From: Sideroxydans sp.
Lineage (GTDB): Bacteria; Pseudomonadota; Gammaproteobacteria; Burkholderiales; Gallionellaceae
DNA length: 64,000 nt
Direction of reading: 5' to 3'
Assembly: GCA_016124455.1 (NCBI GenBank)
Contig: WGNQ01000004.1
Coordinates: 1 to 64,000, forward strand
Under the pieces are notes generated by a model. The model ran no database searches, was not told where the DNA came from, and saw only the letters and a list, made by a program, of their open reading frames with translations. Positions 18,909-29,422 of this stretch are shown one piece after another. Made by a program: the position numbers and the translations under genes. Numbering within the stretch: the stretch's first letter is position 1; each line of letters opens with the position of its first letter.

Positions 18909-20957
18909 CTATCCCGCCAGTAAACCGTTGTGGCGCAGCAATGCATCTATGCCTGGCTCACGTCCGCGAAATGCCACGAACGACGCCATTGCATCACGGC
19001 TGCCGCCCATCGCCAGAATCTCGCTGCGGAACTGGTTGCCCACCACGGGATTCAGCACACCGCTCTCCTCGAACAGGCTGTAGGCATCGGCGGACAGCAC
19101 TTCCGCCCACTTGTAGCTATAGTACCCCGCAGCATAGCCGCCTGCAAAAATGTGCGAAAAGCTGTTGGGGAAGCGGTTGAATTCGGGCGGAAAGATCACC
19201 GCCACCTCCTTGCGCACTTCGTCCAGCAGCTGCTGGATGCTCTGCCCGCCGCCCGCCTCGTAATCCACATGCAGCCGCATGTCGAACAGCGCAAACTCGA
19301 CCTGGCGCAACGTCTGCAAACCGCTCTGGAAGTTTTTCGCCGCCAGCATCTTGTCGAACAATGCGCGCGGTAACGATGCGCCGCTATCCACATGGCGCGT
19401 CATGTTCTGCAGCACATCCCACTCCCAGCAGAAGTTTTCCATGAACTGGCTGGGCAGCTCCACTGCATCCCACTCCACGCCGTTGATACCCGATACGCCG
19501 AGCTCTTCCACCTGGGTCAGCAAGTGGTGCAGGCCATGGCCAAACTCATGGAACAGGGTAATCACTTCATCATGCGTGAACAGCGCGGGCTTGCCGCCGA
19601 CCGGCGCGGCGAAATTGCAGTTGAGGTACGCCACCGGCGTCTGGATGCCGGACGGCGTACGCCGCCGCGTGACGGCATCGTCCATCCATGCTCCGCCGCG
19701 CTTGCTGTTGCGCGCATACAGATCCAGGTAGAACTGGCCCAGCAGATCGCCGCCGTCGAGAATGTCGAAGAACCGCACATCGTCGTGCCACAGTGGCGCC
19801 TGCGAAGCGCGCACCTGCAGGCCGTACAATGATTCGAGCAAGCGGAACATGCCGCTCAGCACCGCATCCTCGGGGAAATACTGCTTCACTTCCTGCTCGG
19901 AAAAGGCATAGCGCTGCTGGCGCAGGTGCTCGCTGGCATAGCTGACGTCCCATGCCTGCAAATCTGCGATGCCGAGTTCCGCCTTCGCAAATTCACGCAG
20001 TTCCGCCAGGTCGCGCTCGGCAAAAGGCCGCGCACGCTGCGCCAGCTCGCGCAGAAATTCCATGATCTGCTGCGGCGTATCGGCCATCTTGCTCGCCAGC
20101 GACAGCTCGGCATAATTGGCAAAACCCAGCAACCGGGCTTCTTCGGCACGCAGTTTCAGGATGCCGATCATCAGCGGCGTATTGTCCAGGCGTGCTTCGT
20201 CAAATTCGCTGGCGCGCGTACAGTAAGCGCGATACATGCGTGCGCGCAGATCACGGTTGTCGGCATATTGCATCACCGGCAGGAAGGATGGGGCTTTCAG
20301 CGTAAACAGCCAGCCCGGCTTGTCTGCCGCACGCGCCGCTTCCTGCGCCGCTTGCAGATCATCAGCGGGGATACCGGCCAGTTCAGCCTGGTCCTCGATC
20401 ACCAGGCTGTACGCATTGGTAGCGTCCAGCAGGTTGTCGGAAAATTTCGAATCGAGCGCGGACAGCTCCTCCTGGATGGCAAGAAAACGGGCCTTCTGCT
20501 GTTCCGGCAGCTCGGCGCCGCCCAGGCGGAAATCGCGCAATTCGTTCTCGATGATTTTCTGCCGCGGTGCACTCAGCGTCGCATATTCTGCACTGTTGCG
20601 AATCGCCCTCACCTTGTTGAAAAGGTCGAGGTTCTGTCCCAGCTCCGCATAATACTGGGTAATCCTGGAGAGGTTGGCATTGTACGCTTCACGCAGCGCC
20701 GGACTGTTCATCACCGCATTCAGGTGCGCGACCTGTCCCCAGGCGCGTGACAACCGCTCGTTGGCGTCATCCAGCGGGCGCATGAAACTGTCCCAGCCGG
20801 GTGCCGCCGTATCGGCCAGTAATGTGGCCACCAGCGCGCGGTTTTCGGCCAGCAGCTGTTCGACCGCGGGCGTGACATGTTCGGGTTGAACCTCCGCAAA
20901 GCGCGGCAGTCCGGAAAAATCCAGTAGCGGATTATTGGTATTGGCAGATGTATTCAT
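18909..20957 (-). CDS. prlC: Oligopeptidase A (M3 family metallopeptidase)
   Basis: A full-length 682-residue cytoplasmic zinc oligopeptidase that degrades signal peptides and other short peptides. The zinc motif HEFGH is at residues 470-474 within TLFHEFGHGLHHLL, with the third ligand further on in the usual GVEWDAVELPSQFMENF region. The C-terminal YYSYKWAEVLSADAY segment is typical of the family. It is the first gene of the minus-strand run with the glutaredoxin-like gene and pgm; 104 bases with nothing recognisable separate it from the pyrC' stop. Confidence 0.96.
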   Translation of the reverse strand: MNTSANTNNPLLDFSGLPRFAEVQPEHVTPAVEQLLAENRALVATLLADTAAPGWDSFMRPLDDANERLSRAWGQVAHLNAVMNSPALREAYNANLSRITQYYAELGQNLDLFNKVRAIRNSAEYATLSAPRQKIIENELRDFRLGGAELPEQQKARFLAIQEELSALDSKFSDNLLDATNAYSLVIEDQAELAGIPADDLQAAQEAARAADKPGWLFTLKAPSFLPVMQYADNRDLRARMYRAYCTRASEFDEARLDNTPLMIGILKLRAEEARLLGFANYAELSLASKMADTPQQIMEFLRELAQRARPFAERDLAELREFAKAELGIADLQAWDVSYASEHLRQQRYAFSEQEVKQYFPEDAVLSGMFRLLESLYGLQVRASQAPLWHDDVRFFDILDGGDLLGQFYLDLYARNSKRGGAWMDDAVTRRRTPSGIQTPVAYLNCNFAAPVGGKPALFTHDEVITLFHEFGHGLHHLLTQVEELGVSGINGVEWDAVELPSQFMENFCWEWDVLQNMTRHVDSGASLPRALFDKMLAAKNFQSGLQTLRQVEFALFDMRLHVDYEAGGGQSIQQLLDEVRKEVAVIFPPEFNRFPNSFSHIFAGGYAAGYYSYKWAEVLSADAYSLFEESGVLNPVVGNQFRSEILAMGGSRDAMASFVAFRGREPGIDALLRHNGLLAG

Positions 20958-21061
20958 GATGACCTGATAATTTTAATCTGGCTGTCAGCACAAGCTGCGC
21001 CTGCAATGCAGGCTATGCCGTAACTGAACATACAGCAGGAATCCCGGCGCTTCAAGGATCG

Positions 21062-22342
21062 TTAAGCGGATTGATAAACCACCTGGCCATTGACCAGGGT
21101 GTAACGTACCTTGCCGCGCAGTTCCATACCGAGGAACGGCGTATTCTTGCCCTGGCTTTTCAGCGCGGCCGGCTCGACTTTCCAGTAGCATTCCGGATCG
21201 AACAGGCAGACATCGGCAGCAACCCCCACGGCCAGGTGGCCCGCGTCCAGTCCCAGAATACGTGCGGGTTGCGAGCTTACCTTGGCCAGCGCCTCGACCA
21301 GCGGCAGCTTGGCCTGCTCCGCCCATTTCAGCACCAGCGGCAACAGCAGTTCTGCCCCGGTCGCGCCCACTTCCGCTTCGGCGAACGGCAACTGCTTGGC
21401 ATCGTCGTCCACCGGCGAATGATTGGAGCACATCGCGTCGATGGTACCGTCAAGCAGGCCGGCACGCAGGGCTTCGCGATCGCGCAGGCTGCGCAATGGC
21501 GGCACCAGATGACAGTTGGAATCGAAAAAGCCGATGTCCATTTCGGAAAGGTGCGTGTGGTTCATCGACACGTCGCAGGTCAGCGACAGACCCTGCTGTT
21601 TCGCGGCACGCACCATGGCCACGCCTTCTGCACTGGAAATGCGGCAGATGTGCAGCCGTGCGCCGGTTTCCCGCGCCAGTTGCAGCATGGTGGACAACGC
21701 TATGGTCTCCGCGCACACCGGAATGGACGGCAATCCCAGCCGGGTCGCCACTTCGCCATCGTGTGCCACGCCGTCCTTGGCAAGAAAACTGTCCTGCGCC
21801 CGCAGCCACACACTGTAGCCGAAGGTCGCGGCATACTGCATGGAGCGCATCAGCACGCGCGTATCGATAAGCGGCGCATCGGCCTGGCTGAACGCAACGC
21901 ATCCGGCGTCGGTCAGCTCCGCCATTTCGGTCAGTTCGATTCCCTTCAGACCATGGGTAAGCGCACCGACCGGGTACAGATGCGCCTGATTCAGCTGCCG
22001 GGCGCGATGCTTGAGCATTTCCACCAGACCCGGTTCATCCAGCGGCGGATCGGTGTCCGGCGGGCATGCCAGCGAAGTGATGCCGCCCGCCACGGCCGCT
22101 TCCATTTCCGATTCCAGCGTGGCCTTGTATTCGTAGCCGGGTTCGCGCAGGCGCGCCGAAAGGTCGATCAGCCCCGGCATCACCACCAGCCCCGCAGCAT
22201 CGATAACGTTGTCCGCGACAAATCCCGCCGGTGCACTGCCGACAGCAACCACCCGGCCCGATGCAATGAACAGGTCCTGCTGCGCATCTATCCCGTTTTT
22301 CGGATCAACCAGGCGTCCGTTCTTGATCTGGATGTTCATCAT
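21062..22342 (-). CDS. pyrC': Dihydroorotase-like protein PyrC' (apparently inactive homologue)
   Basis: A 426-residue protein with the class I dihydroorotase/amidohydrolase fold. The metal-binding HxH of GLIDxHxHxREPG is replaced: residues 59-69 read [11 protein letters not shown] region, with S62 and R64 where both histidines should be, and the catalytic aspartate position is N307 (CSNHSP). It should therefore not hydrolyse dihydroorotate. It overlaps the upstream pyrB by 4 bases (ATGA), exactly the arrangement known for pyrB-pyrC' in Pseudomonas, where the dead homologue is a structural partner of aspartate transcarbamoylase. A second, intact dihydroorotase is at 47252-48292. Confidence 0.92.
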   Translation of the reverse strand: MMNIQIKNGRLVDPKNGIDAQQDLFIASGRVVAVGSAPAGFVADNVIDAAGLVVMPGLIDLSARLREPGYEYKATLESEMEAAVAGGITSLACPPDTDPPLDEPGLVEMLKHRARQLNQAHLYPVGALTHGLKGIELTEMAELTDAGCVAFSQADAPLIDTRVLMRSMQYAATFGYSVWLRAQDSFLAKDGVAHDGEVATRLGLPSIPVCAETIALSTMLQLARETGARLHICRISSAEGVAMVRAAKQQGLSLTCDVSMNHTHLSEMDIGFFDSNCHLVPPLRSLRDREALRAGLLDGTIDAMCSNHSPVDDDAKQLPFAEAEVGATGAELLLPLVLKWAEQAKLPLVEALAKVSSQPARILGLDAGHLAVGVAADVCLFDPECYWKVEPAALKSQGKNTPFLGMELRGKVRYTLVNGQVVYQSA

Positions 22343-23289
22343 CTCTCCGCCAGCAAACTCATGACCGCCATGCGTACCGCGATCCCGAAGGTGACCTGCG
22401 GCAGGATCACCGAATGGCTGCCGTCGGCCACGCTGGAATCGATCTCCACCCCGCGATTCATCGGTCCCGGATGCATCACGATGGCATCCGGCCTAGCCTG
22501 TGCCAGCTTGTCCTGGGTCAGGCCGTAATACTTGAAGAACTCCTGCGCGCTGGGCAACAACGCCCCCTGCATGCGCTCGTTCTGCAGGCGCAGCATCATC
22601 ACCACATCCACGTCCTTCAGTCCCTGCGCCATGTCGTGATAGACATGCACACCCAGCTTTTCGACATCTGTCGGCAGCAGCGTCTTGGGTGCGATCACCC
22701 GCACTTCCGGCACGCCCAGCGTGGTCAGCGCATGAATCTGCGAACGCGCCACGCGCGAATGCAGTACGTCGCCGACGATGGCCACGCGCAGGTTGTGGAA
22801 CTCCCGCTTGTAGTGGCGGATGGTATACATGTCGAGCAGCGCCTGGGTGGGATGGGCATGACGTCCGTCACCGGCATTGATTACGTGGATGTTGGGCGCC
22901 ACATGTCTGGCAATAAGGTGGGCTGCGCCGGATTGCGAATGGCGCACGATAAACATGTCGGCATGCATTGCGCACAGGTTGTCGACCGTGTCGAGCAGGG
23001 TTTCGCCCTTGCTGGTGCTGGATGAGCCAATGTTGAGGTTGACTACATCCGCCGACAGGCGCTTGGCGGCAATCTCGAAAGTGGTGCGCGTGCGCGTGCT
23101 GTTTTCGAAGAAGATGTTGAACACCGACTTGCCCTGCAGCAGCGGCACTTTCTTGATCTCATTGCTGTCGACCCCCCCGACAAAACCTGCGGCGCGGTCG
23201 AGAATATCGAGCAGGATGCGCGCAGGCAGCCCTTCAGTGGAAAGCAGGTGCTGCAATTCGCCGTTCTTGTTCAACTGCGGGTTGTTCAT
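22339..23289 (-). CDS. pyrB: Aspartate carbamoyltransferase catalytic subunit
   Basis: A 316-residue PyrB that joins carbamoyl phosphate and aspartate in pyrimidine synthesis. The carbamoyl-phosphate motif [12 protein letters not shown], the HPTQALLD loop and the aspartate-loop [12 protein letters not shown] are intact. Its start overlaps the ruvX stop by 4 bases and its stop overlaps pyrC' by 4 bases, so the three are translationally coupled. No pyrR is present between ruvX and pyrB, and no pyrI regulatory subunit follows. Confidence 0.97.
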   Translation of the reverse strand: MNNPQLNKNGELQHLLSTEGLPARILLDILDRAAGFVGGVDSNEIKKVPLLQGKSVFNIFFENSTRTRTTFEIAAKRLSADVVNLNIGSSSTSKGETLLDTVDNLCAMHADMFIVRHSQSGAAHLIARHVAPNIHVINAGDGRHAHPTQALLDMYTIRHYKREFHNLRVAIVGDVLHSRVARSQIHALTTLGVPEVRVIAPKTLLPTDVEKLGVHVYHDMAQGLKDVDVVMMLRLQNERMQGALLPSAQEFFKYYGLTQDKLAQARPDAIVMHPGPMNRGVEIDSSVADGSHSVILPQVTFGIAVRMAVMSLLAER

Positions 23290-23747
23290 ATGCTAAGCCC
23301 CATGCCGGGTTCGTCAAAATAGGCTTGTAAAATCTGTTGCGCGGCATACTGGTCGAGCAGCGGCTTCTGCCTGATGCCGTGCACGCCGGCCGCATCGAGT
23401 TCGCTGCTCGCAGCGGCGGAAGTATAACGCTCATCCACCAGCACCGTGGGCAAATTAAAGCGCCCGTGCAGGCGCTGTGCGAAACGGCGGCATAGCCGGG
23501 TCAGCTCGTGCGGCGAACCATCGTCATTGCAGGGCAGCCCGACGACCAGCGCGGCCGGCTGCCATTCCCTGATCAGCGCCTCGATGGCGGCAAAACGCTG
23601 TTCGTTCTTCTCGCCATGCAGGGTAGTCAGCGGCCGGGCCGTGCCGGAAATGGTATTGCCGATCGCCACGCCGATGCGCCGGGTCCCGAAATCGAATGCC
23701 AGCAATGTGCCCTGCACTGTCATGGTGGCCGCAGCCACCTCAGGCAT
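23286..23747 (-). CDS. ruvX: Putative pre-16S rRNA nuclease / Holliday junction resolvase RuvX (YqgF)
   Basis: A 153-residue RNase H-fold protein of the YqgF family (16S rRNA 5' maturation in E. coli). [14 protein letters not shown] carries the first catalytic Asp; [16 protein letters not shown] and [12 protein letters not shown] carry the others. The start at 23747 is backed by a GGAGG 8 bases upstream and gives an 8-base overlap with yqgE; a second ATG at 23723 would give a product beginning [13 protein letters not shown], closer to E. coli. Both are possible. Confidence 0.93.
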   Translation of the reverse strand: MPEVAAATMTVQGTLLAFDFGTRRIGVAIGNTISGTARPLTTLHGEKNEQRFAAIEALIREWQPAALVVGLPCNDDGSPHELTRLCRRFAQRLHGRFNLPTVLVDERYTSAAASSELDAAGVHGIRQKPLLDQYAAQQILQAYFDEPGMGLSI

Positions 23748-24309
23748 GCCCGGCTTCCTCCGACAGGCTGGCGTAATCGACGCCGAGCAAGGCCAGCGCT
23801 GCCGGCAGGCGCTCTTCCGCGGACAGCTCGAACAGGATGTGCTCCGAGGCTGCCACCGTCAGCCAGGCATTCTGCGCCAGCTCTTCCTCCAGCTGGCCCT
23901 GCGACCAGCCGGCATATCCCAGCGTGACCAGCAGGTTGTGCGGCCCCTGTCCTTCGCCGACCGCCTGCAGGATGTCCTTGGAGGTGGTCAGGCCGATCTT
24001 GCCCTTGATGTCCAGCGTGGACTGCCATGTTCCCATCGGCTCGTGCAGCACAAAGCCCCGGTCGGTCTGCACCGGCCCGCCGAAGTGCACTGCCATATCC
24101 TGCAGTTCATTGGCATGCAGCGGCATATTGATCTGGGCGAACAGTTCTTTCAGCGTCAGGCTGATCGGGCGGTTGACCACGATGCCCATCGCACCCTGCT
24201 CGTTGTGCTCACACACATAGGTCAGCGATTTGGCAAAATACGGGTCCGCCATGGCGGGCATGGCGATCAGGAAGTGGTGGCTTAAATCGAGTTGCTGCAT
24301 GGTCGCCAT
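23740..24309 (-). CDS. yqgE: YqgE/AlgH family protein (UPF0301)
   Basis: A 189-residue protein of the UPF0301 family. The family blocks [35 protein letters not shown]-like region and [17 protein letters not shown] are clear (each quoted motif is a part: [28 protein letters not shown]). Function is not settled. It heads the yqgE-ruvX-pyrB-pyrC' operon, an order common in beta- and gammaproteobacteria. ATGs at 24309 and 24300 are both plausible. Confidence 0.92.
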   Translation of the reverse strand: MATMQQLDLSHHFLIAMPAMADPYFAKSLTYVCEHNEQGAMGIVVNRPISLTLKELFAQINMPLHANELQDMAVHFGGPVQTDRGFVLHEPMGTWQSTLDIKGKIGLTTSKDILQAVGEGQGPHNLLVTLGYAGWSQGQLEEELAQNAWLTVAASEHILFELSAEERLPAALALLGVDYASLSEEAGHA

Positions 24310-24384
24310 TGTAACCGATTGCGCGGAAATTCCACCGGCCTGTTACAAAAACTGCGGGCCCGGCGAGCAGTGCAGGCAGCGGGC

Positions 24385-27300
24385 TCAGCCCATTTCCGGC
24401 AGGCTGGTGAAGCTGGCGATCTGCTGCAGCATTTCCTCTTCCTGGTACGGCTTGCCGAAGTAGGCGTTGACCCCCAGCTCCATCGCATAATTGCGGTGTT
24501 TGTCGGCGGTGCGCGAAGTGATGATGATGATGGGCAGGTCCCTGGTCCGGGGGTCGCGACGCACCTGCTTGGTGAATTCGAACCCGTCCATGCGCGGCAT
24601 TTCGATGTCCAGCAGGATCACCGCCGGCGTGACCTGCGTCAGTTGCTCCAGCGCATCCACGCCGTCCTTGGCGGTAACCACCTCGTAACCGGCGCGCGTC
24701 AGCATGCGGCTGGTAATCTTGCGCACGGTAAGCGAATCGTCGACCACCATCACCAGCGGCCGCACATGCAGCGGCTCGACTTCTGCCGCGGCTCTGGCTT
24801 CCCTGGCCGCCACCGGAATACGCTGCTTCAGCACCACCGGATTGAGGATCAGCACCACGCGCCCGTTGCCCAGCACAGTAGCGCCGGCAACGCCCGGCAG
24901 CCGCGCCAGCTGCGGGCCGATATTCTTGACCACCGCCTCCTGGTTGCCGAGCAACTCGTCCACGTGCAATGCCATGCGCTGCTCGCCGCTGCGCAGCAGC
25001 AGTACCGGATTATGCAGCTTGCTTTCCGGCACGCGCTCGTTATCGCCCAGCAGGTGCGGCAAATAACGCAAGGGGTAAATCCGGCCATGCCAGTCAAACT
25101 GGCCTGCCAGGTAGGCCTCTTCCAGCATGTCGGGTTTGGCCTGCAACACTTGTTCCACCATCACCGAAGGAACCGCGTAGCTGTCCTGTCCTGCCTGGAT
25201 CATCAACACCTGCGTCACTGCCAGGGTAAGCGGCAGGTGTATCCTGAAACGCGTGCCCTTGCCAGGCTCGCTGCTGACATCGATACGCCCGCCCAGCGCG
25301 GTGATCTCGCTGCGCACCACATCCATGCCGATGCCGCGCCCGGATATTTCCGTTACTTCGGCCGCCGTGGAAATACCGCTGCTGAATATCAGCTGCATCG
25401 CCTGCTCGTCGCTCATTTCCTCGCCGGCACGCAACAGCCCGTGCTCCACTGCGCGCTGGCGCAGGGCTGGCAGGTCCAGCCCGGCACCGTCGTCGCTGAA
25501 CTCGAAAACCACCTCGTTGTTTTCCTGGCTCAGGGCCAGTCGAATTTCCCCGATCGGCAGCTTGCCCAGACTGATGCGCCGCTCCGGGCTCTCCAGCCCG
25601 TGCGCAACGGCATTGCGCAGCAGGTGTTCGAACGGTGCCGCCATTCTTTCCAGCACGCTGCGATCCAGTTCCACTTCCGCCCCGACCAGTTCCAGGTTGG
25701 TTTTCTTGTCGAGCTCCTTCCCGGTCTGCCGCACAATGCGGTACAGCCGGTCGCTGATGCTGGAAAACGGCACCATGCGGATCGCCATCAGGCTCTGCTG
25801 CAGGTCACGGTTGAGGTGCGACTGCGCCGACAGCGCGGCCGCGGTTTCATCGAGGTTTTTCAGCAGCCCCTGCTGTACGGTCTGTACGTCGTGCACGCTT
25901 TCGTTCATGAAGCGCGTGAGTTCCTGGAAGCGGGTGAAACGGTCAAATTCCAGCGGGTCGAATTTTTCTGCCATGTCGCGCGACAGGGCACTGCGCGCTT
26001 CCATCTGGCTTTCGGCCTGGATTTCGATTTCTCGCAGCTGGCTGCGCAGGCGGCTGACGCTGTCCGTCAGTTCGAGCAGGCTGCTGCGGAACGCGCGCAA
26101 CTCGGTTTCGATGCGCGTGCGCGCCACGCTGATTTCACCCGCTTCGTTGACCAGGCGATCGACCATGTCGGAGCGCACGCGCAGCATGGAAGCGAATATT
26201 GCACGCTCTGCGCCTAGTTCCAGCATCGGCGCTGCGACTTCTGCTTCGGCCTCTGTCTCCGTCCCGGCTGCGGGTGATTCTTCCGGCAGTGCGCCGCTGC
26301 GCAGCTGCTCCAGCACGCTGCCGATCCGGTCGAAGTAATTTTCCAGTTCGTCCCACAGCAGCTGATCCTGTTCTGCCTGGGATATCGCAACCACTACGCG
26401 GTCCTCCATGCGATGGGTCAACTCGCCCAGGCGCATTACGCCGGCCATGCGCGCACTGCCCTTCAGGGTGTGCAGCAGGCGCTGCAGGCTGTTGCCGAGA
26501 CGCTCATCGTCCGGTTGCTCGCGCCAGTCACGCAGGTTGGTGCCGATCTGCGGATACAGGTCATCCGCCTCTTCCATGAACAGCGGCAGCAATTGCTCGT
26601 CGATATCGTCGCGCACGATGCGCGACTCCACCCGTCGCCGGCTGCGCCGCTCCTCCGGCTGTTCCGGGTGTGTTTCTGCTGCAGGCGGCGGCATGGCCGC
26701 TTCATCGGCCGCTGCAACACTTGCCGCTGCCGCCGGTGCAGCAGCAAGCCGTTCGCGTTCCACCTGCAGACGCGCAACCAGCTCCGGCTGCGCTTGCGGT
26801 TCCCGGCGGTCCTCACGTATCGCCCGGCACATCTCATCCAGCGCGGCAATGCTTTGCTCGATCAATGCCAGCTGCTCTGTACCCAGCGTGAATGGCTTGT
26901 CGATCCGCTCTTCCAGCCACAATTCCAGCGCATAGGCGAGCTCCGCCACATTCAGGAAACCCATGGTGCGATTGACCCCGGCCAGGGTATGGGCCGCACG
27001 CATGAAATCGTACGGGATCACCGGCGGTTCGCTTGCGCGCAGTGCGGACAGATAACGCTGCAACCCGGCAAGGTGGCTGGCCGCCTCTTCGGTAGCAATG
27101 CTGAACAGGGTAGGCGACAGCGAAACGGCGCCGATGACCACGCTATCGGGAGCCGCCGATGTTGCCGGTGGCCGCTCCTCCGCTTCCGGCATTACTTCAG
27201 CTGCGGGCTCCGCCGTAACCTCAGGTGCGGCAGATGGTGGCGGAGCCGGTTGTTCGACGGCCTCCTGCAGTTCGATCGGCTCGACGCCCTCCTCGAACTG

Positions 27301-29403
27301 CTGCGCCAGCGCGATCAGTTCCGCACCGTCCACAGTCGCACTCCCGCTACTGCGCAGCGCATCGACCCAGCCCTGGAATTCCGTCGCCACCTTGGCAATG
27401 AATTTCAGCAGGGCCGGTGTAGCCGGCTTGTTATCCTGTAACCGCTTGTTGATGGCGCGTTCGATGGCCCAGGCCACCTCTCCGAGATCGGTCAGGCCGA
27501 CCATGCGCCCGCTGCCCTTGAGGGTATGGAAGCCGCGCCGTATGGTGGTGAGCGGCTCCAGGCTTTCAGGGTGCAACTGGCTGATTTCAAGGTTGGCACG
27601 CAGGATCTCCAGCACTTCCTGCGCTTCCTCGATGAACACCTCCAGCAACTCGCCGTCTTCATCGGAAGCATGCACCGCCGCAGGCGGCGTTACGCCAGGT
27701 ACCGGACGCACCGGCGTTGCCGTACGCTGCAGCGACCGTACGCTGAGCAGTACATTTTCCAGTTGCGCATCGTTGTCCGGCTTCTGCCCATATGCGAGAT
27801 CGTGGGAATACGCCTCCAGCGTACTGACTGCCGTGGCGAGCGTGCGCATTTCCGCCGGCGAGGGATTCGCACCCTCCGCATAGCGGCCGACAACCTGCTT
27901 CAGCGCCTCCAGCACTTGTTCCGCCATGTCCAGTGACAGGATATGCAGCCCGCCCTGCACCTGGCCCAGCAAACGGCCGAGTGGCGCCAGTTCCTCGCGC
28001 TTGCCGAAATCGTCAAAGAAGGCATTCAGACCCTGCTCCACATGCTGCAGGTTATTCTGCATTTCGGTGGCCAGCGGCGCCATTACATCGTGCTCTTCCA
28101 TCTGGCAATGCAATTGCACCAGCTGCTCGAAACTCTTTTCGTCCTCCGGCATGCGCTTCAGGGCGACCTGCATGCGCTGGCCGATGATGCGCGCCTGTTC
28201 GTGAAAGCCACTGCCCAGGTGGCTGTAGTGCTCTACCCCGCTGTTCAGCAACAGCAGCGCCATCGCCATATCCATGGCCATGCGCTGCGCATATTCGGGA
28301 TCATCGACATGGCCGGAAACCGTATGTATCTGCTTGCACAGGAACTGCAGGGTGTTGCGATCCAGGCACTCGGACAGGCCGTACAGCTGGCCGGCCTGCT
28401 CGGTGAATCTCCGGCAGGCGGCATGTTCGCCGCGCACGCATTTTTCCCAGCTTTCCTCCGCCACTTTCAGCAAGGCACGCAACTGGTCAAGCACCTGGCC
28501 GATTTCGCTCGGCGGCAACGGCAACTCTTCCGGCAGGTAGGCATCCAGCGCATACACCCGCTTGATTTCATCCACCGTATCGCTTACCGCATGGCTGCGC
28601 GCCACCAGATACAGCATCTCGCACAGCGTGGCCTTGCTCTCCTGCACTACGCCGTCGGCCAGCGATTTCATTTGCAGGTCTATCCGGCCCAGCAGTTTCT
28701 TGGGGTTCAGCTCCGGCGGCAATCCGTCATAAATCAGGCAATCCATCAGCCCACCGGCAACCCACCAGAATGCCCGCTGCACTACCGGCGCACAGCCCAT
28801 CGCGCCCTGCACTGCGACGCGCATGACCTGCAGCGCATCCGCCGTACCGTCGCGTCGCAGCCATTTCAGCAATGCCTGCTGGTACTGGCTGCGCATTGCC
28901 TTGATGCGCAGCGCGGCGGCTGCTTCCAGCGGCATTTCCTGCACCCAGTCCGGTAATTCGACATTCAGTTCCGGGAAAAACAGGTCGACTTCGAACGCGG
29001 TCTCGATACCGCGTGCCTGGAGCATTTCCTGGTACTGGCTGAACAGGCGCAGCGCGGCATTGGGTGCGCCCTCGGCCAGCGCATCGAGATAATGCGTCAG
29101 CGCAAACAGGGCACGCCGGATCGTCGCCTGGTATACCGGGGAAATTTGCAGGACACCAGTAGCAAACTCCTGCAACAGTTTTTCGAGCTCCCCGCAATAG
29201 GCAACTACACCATCCAGCGACAGCATTTCCAGTACACCATGCACACGGTGCAACTCGTCGACCGCGGCCCGCAACTCCTCCAGCTGACTGTCGCCACCCG
29301 TAAAGTATTGCTCCAGCGTCTGGCTCACCTTGCCCAGAGAACTGTCCAGCCCCGCCTTCACCGAAAGCAGCGGCAGGGTGTTGAATTGTGGAAAGTCGCT
29401 CAT
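24385..29403 (-). CDS. chpA: Hybrid chemotaxis histidine kinase ChpA/PilL of the type IV pilus Chp system
   Basis: A very large (1672-residue) CheA-like kinase. At least three Hpt phosphotransfer sites are visible: FHTLKGSGRM (His near 626), AAHTLAGVNR (near 805) and LLHTLKGSARM (near 978); the N-terminal 500 residues look like further degenerate Hpt/FimL-like helical modules. Then come a CheA dimerisation region and HATPase domain (LLRNAVAHGLES near 1260, SGRGIGMDVV), a CheW domain (~1415-1530), and a C-terminal receiver with the phospho-acceptor near 1598 (LLDIEMPRMDGFEF). It is the last gene of pilG-H-I-J-chpA, 19 bases after pilJ. It signals to PilG/PilH to control pilus motors and often cAMP. 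Confidence 0.95.
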   Translation of the reverse strand: MSDFPQFNTLPLLSVKAGLDSSLGKVSQTLEQYFTGGDSQLEELRAAVDELHRVHGVLEMLSLDGVVAYCGELEKLLQEFATGVLQISPVYQATIRRALFALTHYLDALAEGAPNAALRLFSQYQEMLQARGIETAFEVDLFFPELNVELPDWVQEMPLEAAAALRIKAMRSQYQQALLKWLRRDGTADALQVMRVAVQGAMGCAPVVQRAFWWVAGGLMDCLIYDGLPPELNPKKLLGRIDLQMKSLADGVVQESKATLCEMLYLVARSHAVSDTVDEIKRVYALDAYLPEELPLPPSEIGQVLDQLRALLKVAEESWEKCVRGEHAACRRFTEQAGQLYGLSECLDRNTLQFLCKQIHTVSGHVDDPEYAQRMAMDMAMALLLLNSGVEHYSHLGSGFHEQARIIGQRMQVALKRMPEDEKSFEQLVQLHCQMEEHDVMAPLATEMQNNLQHVEQGLNAFFDDFGKREELAPLGRLLGQVQGGLHILSLDMAEQVLEALKQVVGRYAEGANPSPAEMRTLATAVSTLEAYSHDLAYGQKPDNDAQLENVLLSVRSLQRTATPVRPVPGVTPPAAVHASDEDGELLEVFIEEAQEVLEILRANLEISQLHPESLEPLTTIRRGFHTLKGSGRMVGLTDLGEVAWAIERAINKRLQDNKPATPALLKFIAKVATEFQGWVDALRSSGSATVDGAELIALAQQFEEGVEPIELQEAVEQPAPPPSAAPEVTAEPAAEVMPEAEERPPATSAAPDSVVIGAVSLSPTLFSIATEEAASHLAGLQRYLSALRASEPPVIPYDFMRAAHTLAGVNRTMGFLNVAELAYALELWLEERIDKPFTLGTEQLALIEQSIAALDEMCRAIREDRREPQAQPELVARLQVERERLAAAPAAAASVAAADEAAMPPPAAETHPEQPEERRSRRRVESRIVRDDIDEQLLPLFMEEADDLYPQIGTNLRDWREQPDDERLGNSLQRLLHTLKGSARMAGVMRLGELTHRMEDRVVVAISQAEQDQLLWDELENYFDRIGSVLEQLRSGALPEESPAAGTETEAEAEVAAPMLELGAERAIFASMLRVRSDMVDRLVNEAGEISVARTRIETELRAFRSSLLELTDSVSRLRSQLREIEIQAESQMEARSALSRDMAEKFDPLEFDRFTRFQELTRFMNESVHDVQTVQQGLLKNLDETAAALSAQSHLNRDLQQSLMAIRMVPFSSISDRLYRIVRQTGKELDKKTNLELVGAEVELDRSVLERMAAPFEHLLRNAVAHGLESPERRISLGKLPIGEIRLALSQENNEVVFEFSDDGAGLDLPALRQRAVEHGLLRAGEEMSDEQAMQLIFSSGISTAAEVTEISGRGIGMDVVRSEITALGGRIDVSSEPGKGTRFRIHLPLTLAVTQVLMIQAGQDSYAVPSVMVEQVLQAKPDMLEEAYLAGQFDWHGRIYPLRYLPHLLGDNERVPESKLHNPVLLLRSGEQRMALHVDELLGNQEAVVKNIGPQLARLPGVAGATVLGNGRVVLILNPVVLKQRIPVAAREARAAAEVEPLHVRPLVMVVDDSLTVRKITSRMLTRAGYEVVTAKDGVDALEQLTQVTPAVILLDIEMPRMDGFEFTKQVRRDPRTRDLPIIIITSRTADKHRNYAMELGVNAYFGKPYQEEEMLQQIASFTSLPEMG

Positions 29404-29422
29404 TGCGTGCTATCAGTCCGGC

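Noticed and set aside
24292-26217. A long 641-codon open frame on the plus strand opposite chpA
   Set aside because: It is a shadow of chpA created by high GC; it has no coherent domain, and chpA on the minus strand shows clear CheA, CheW and receiver motifs.
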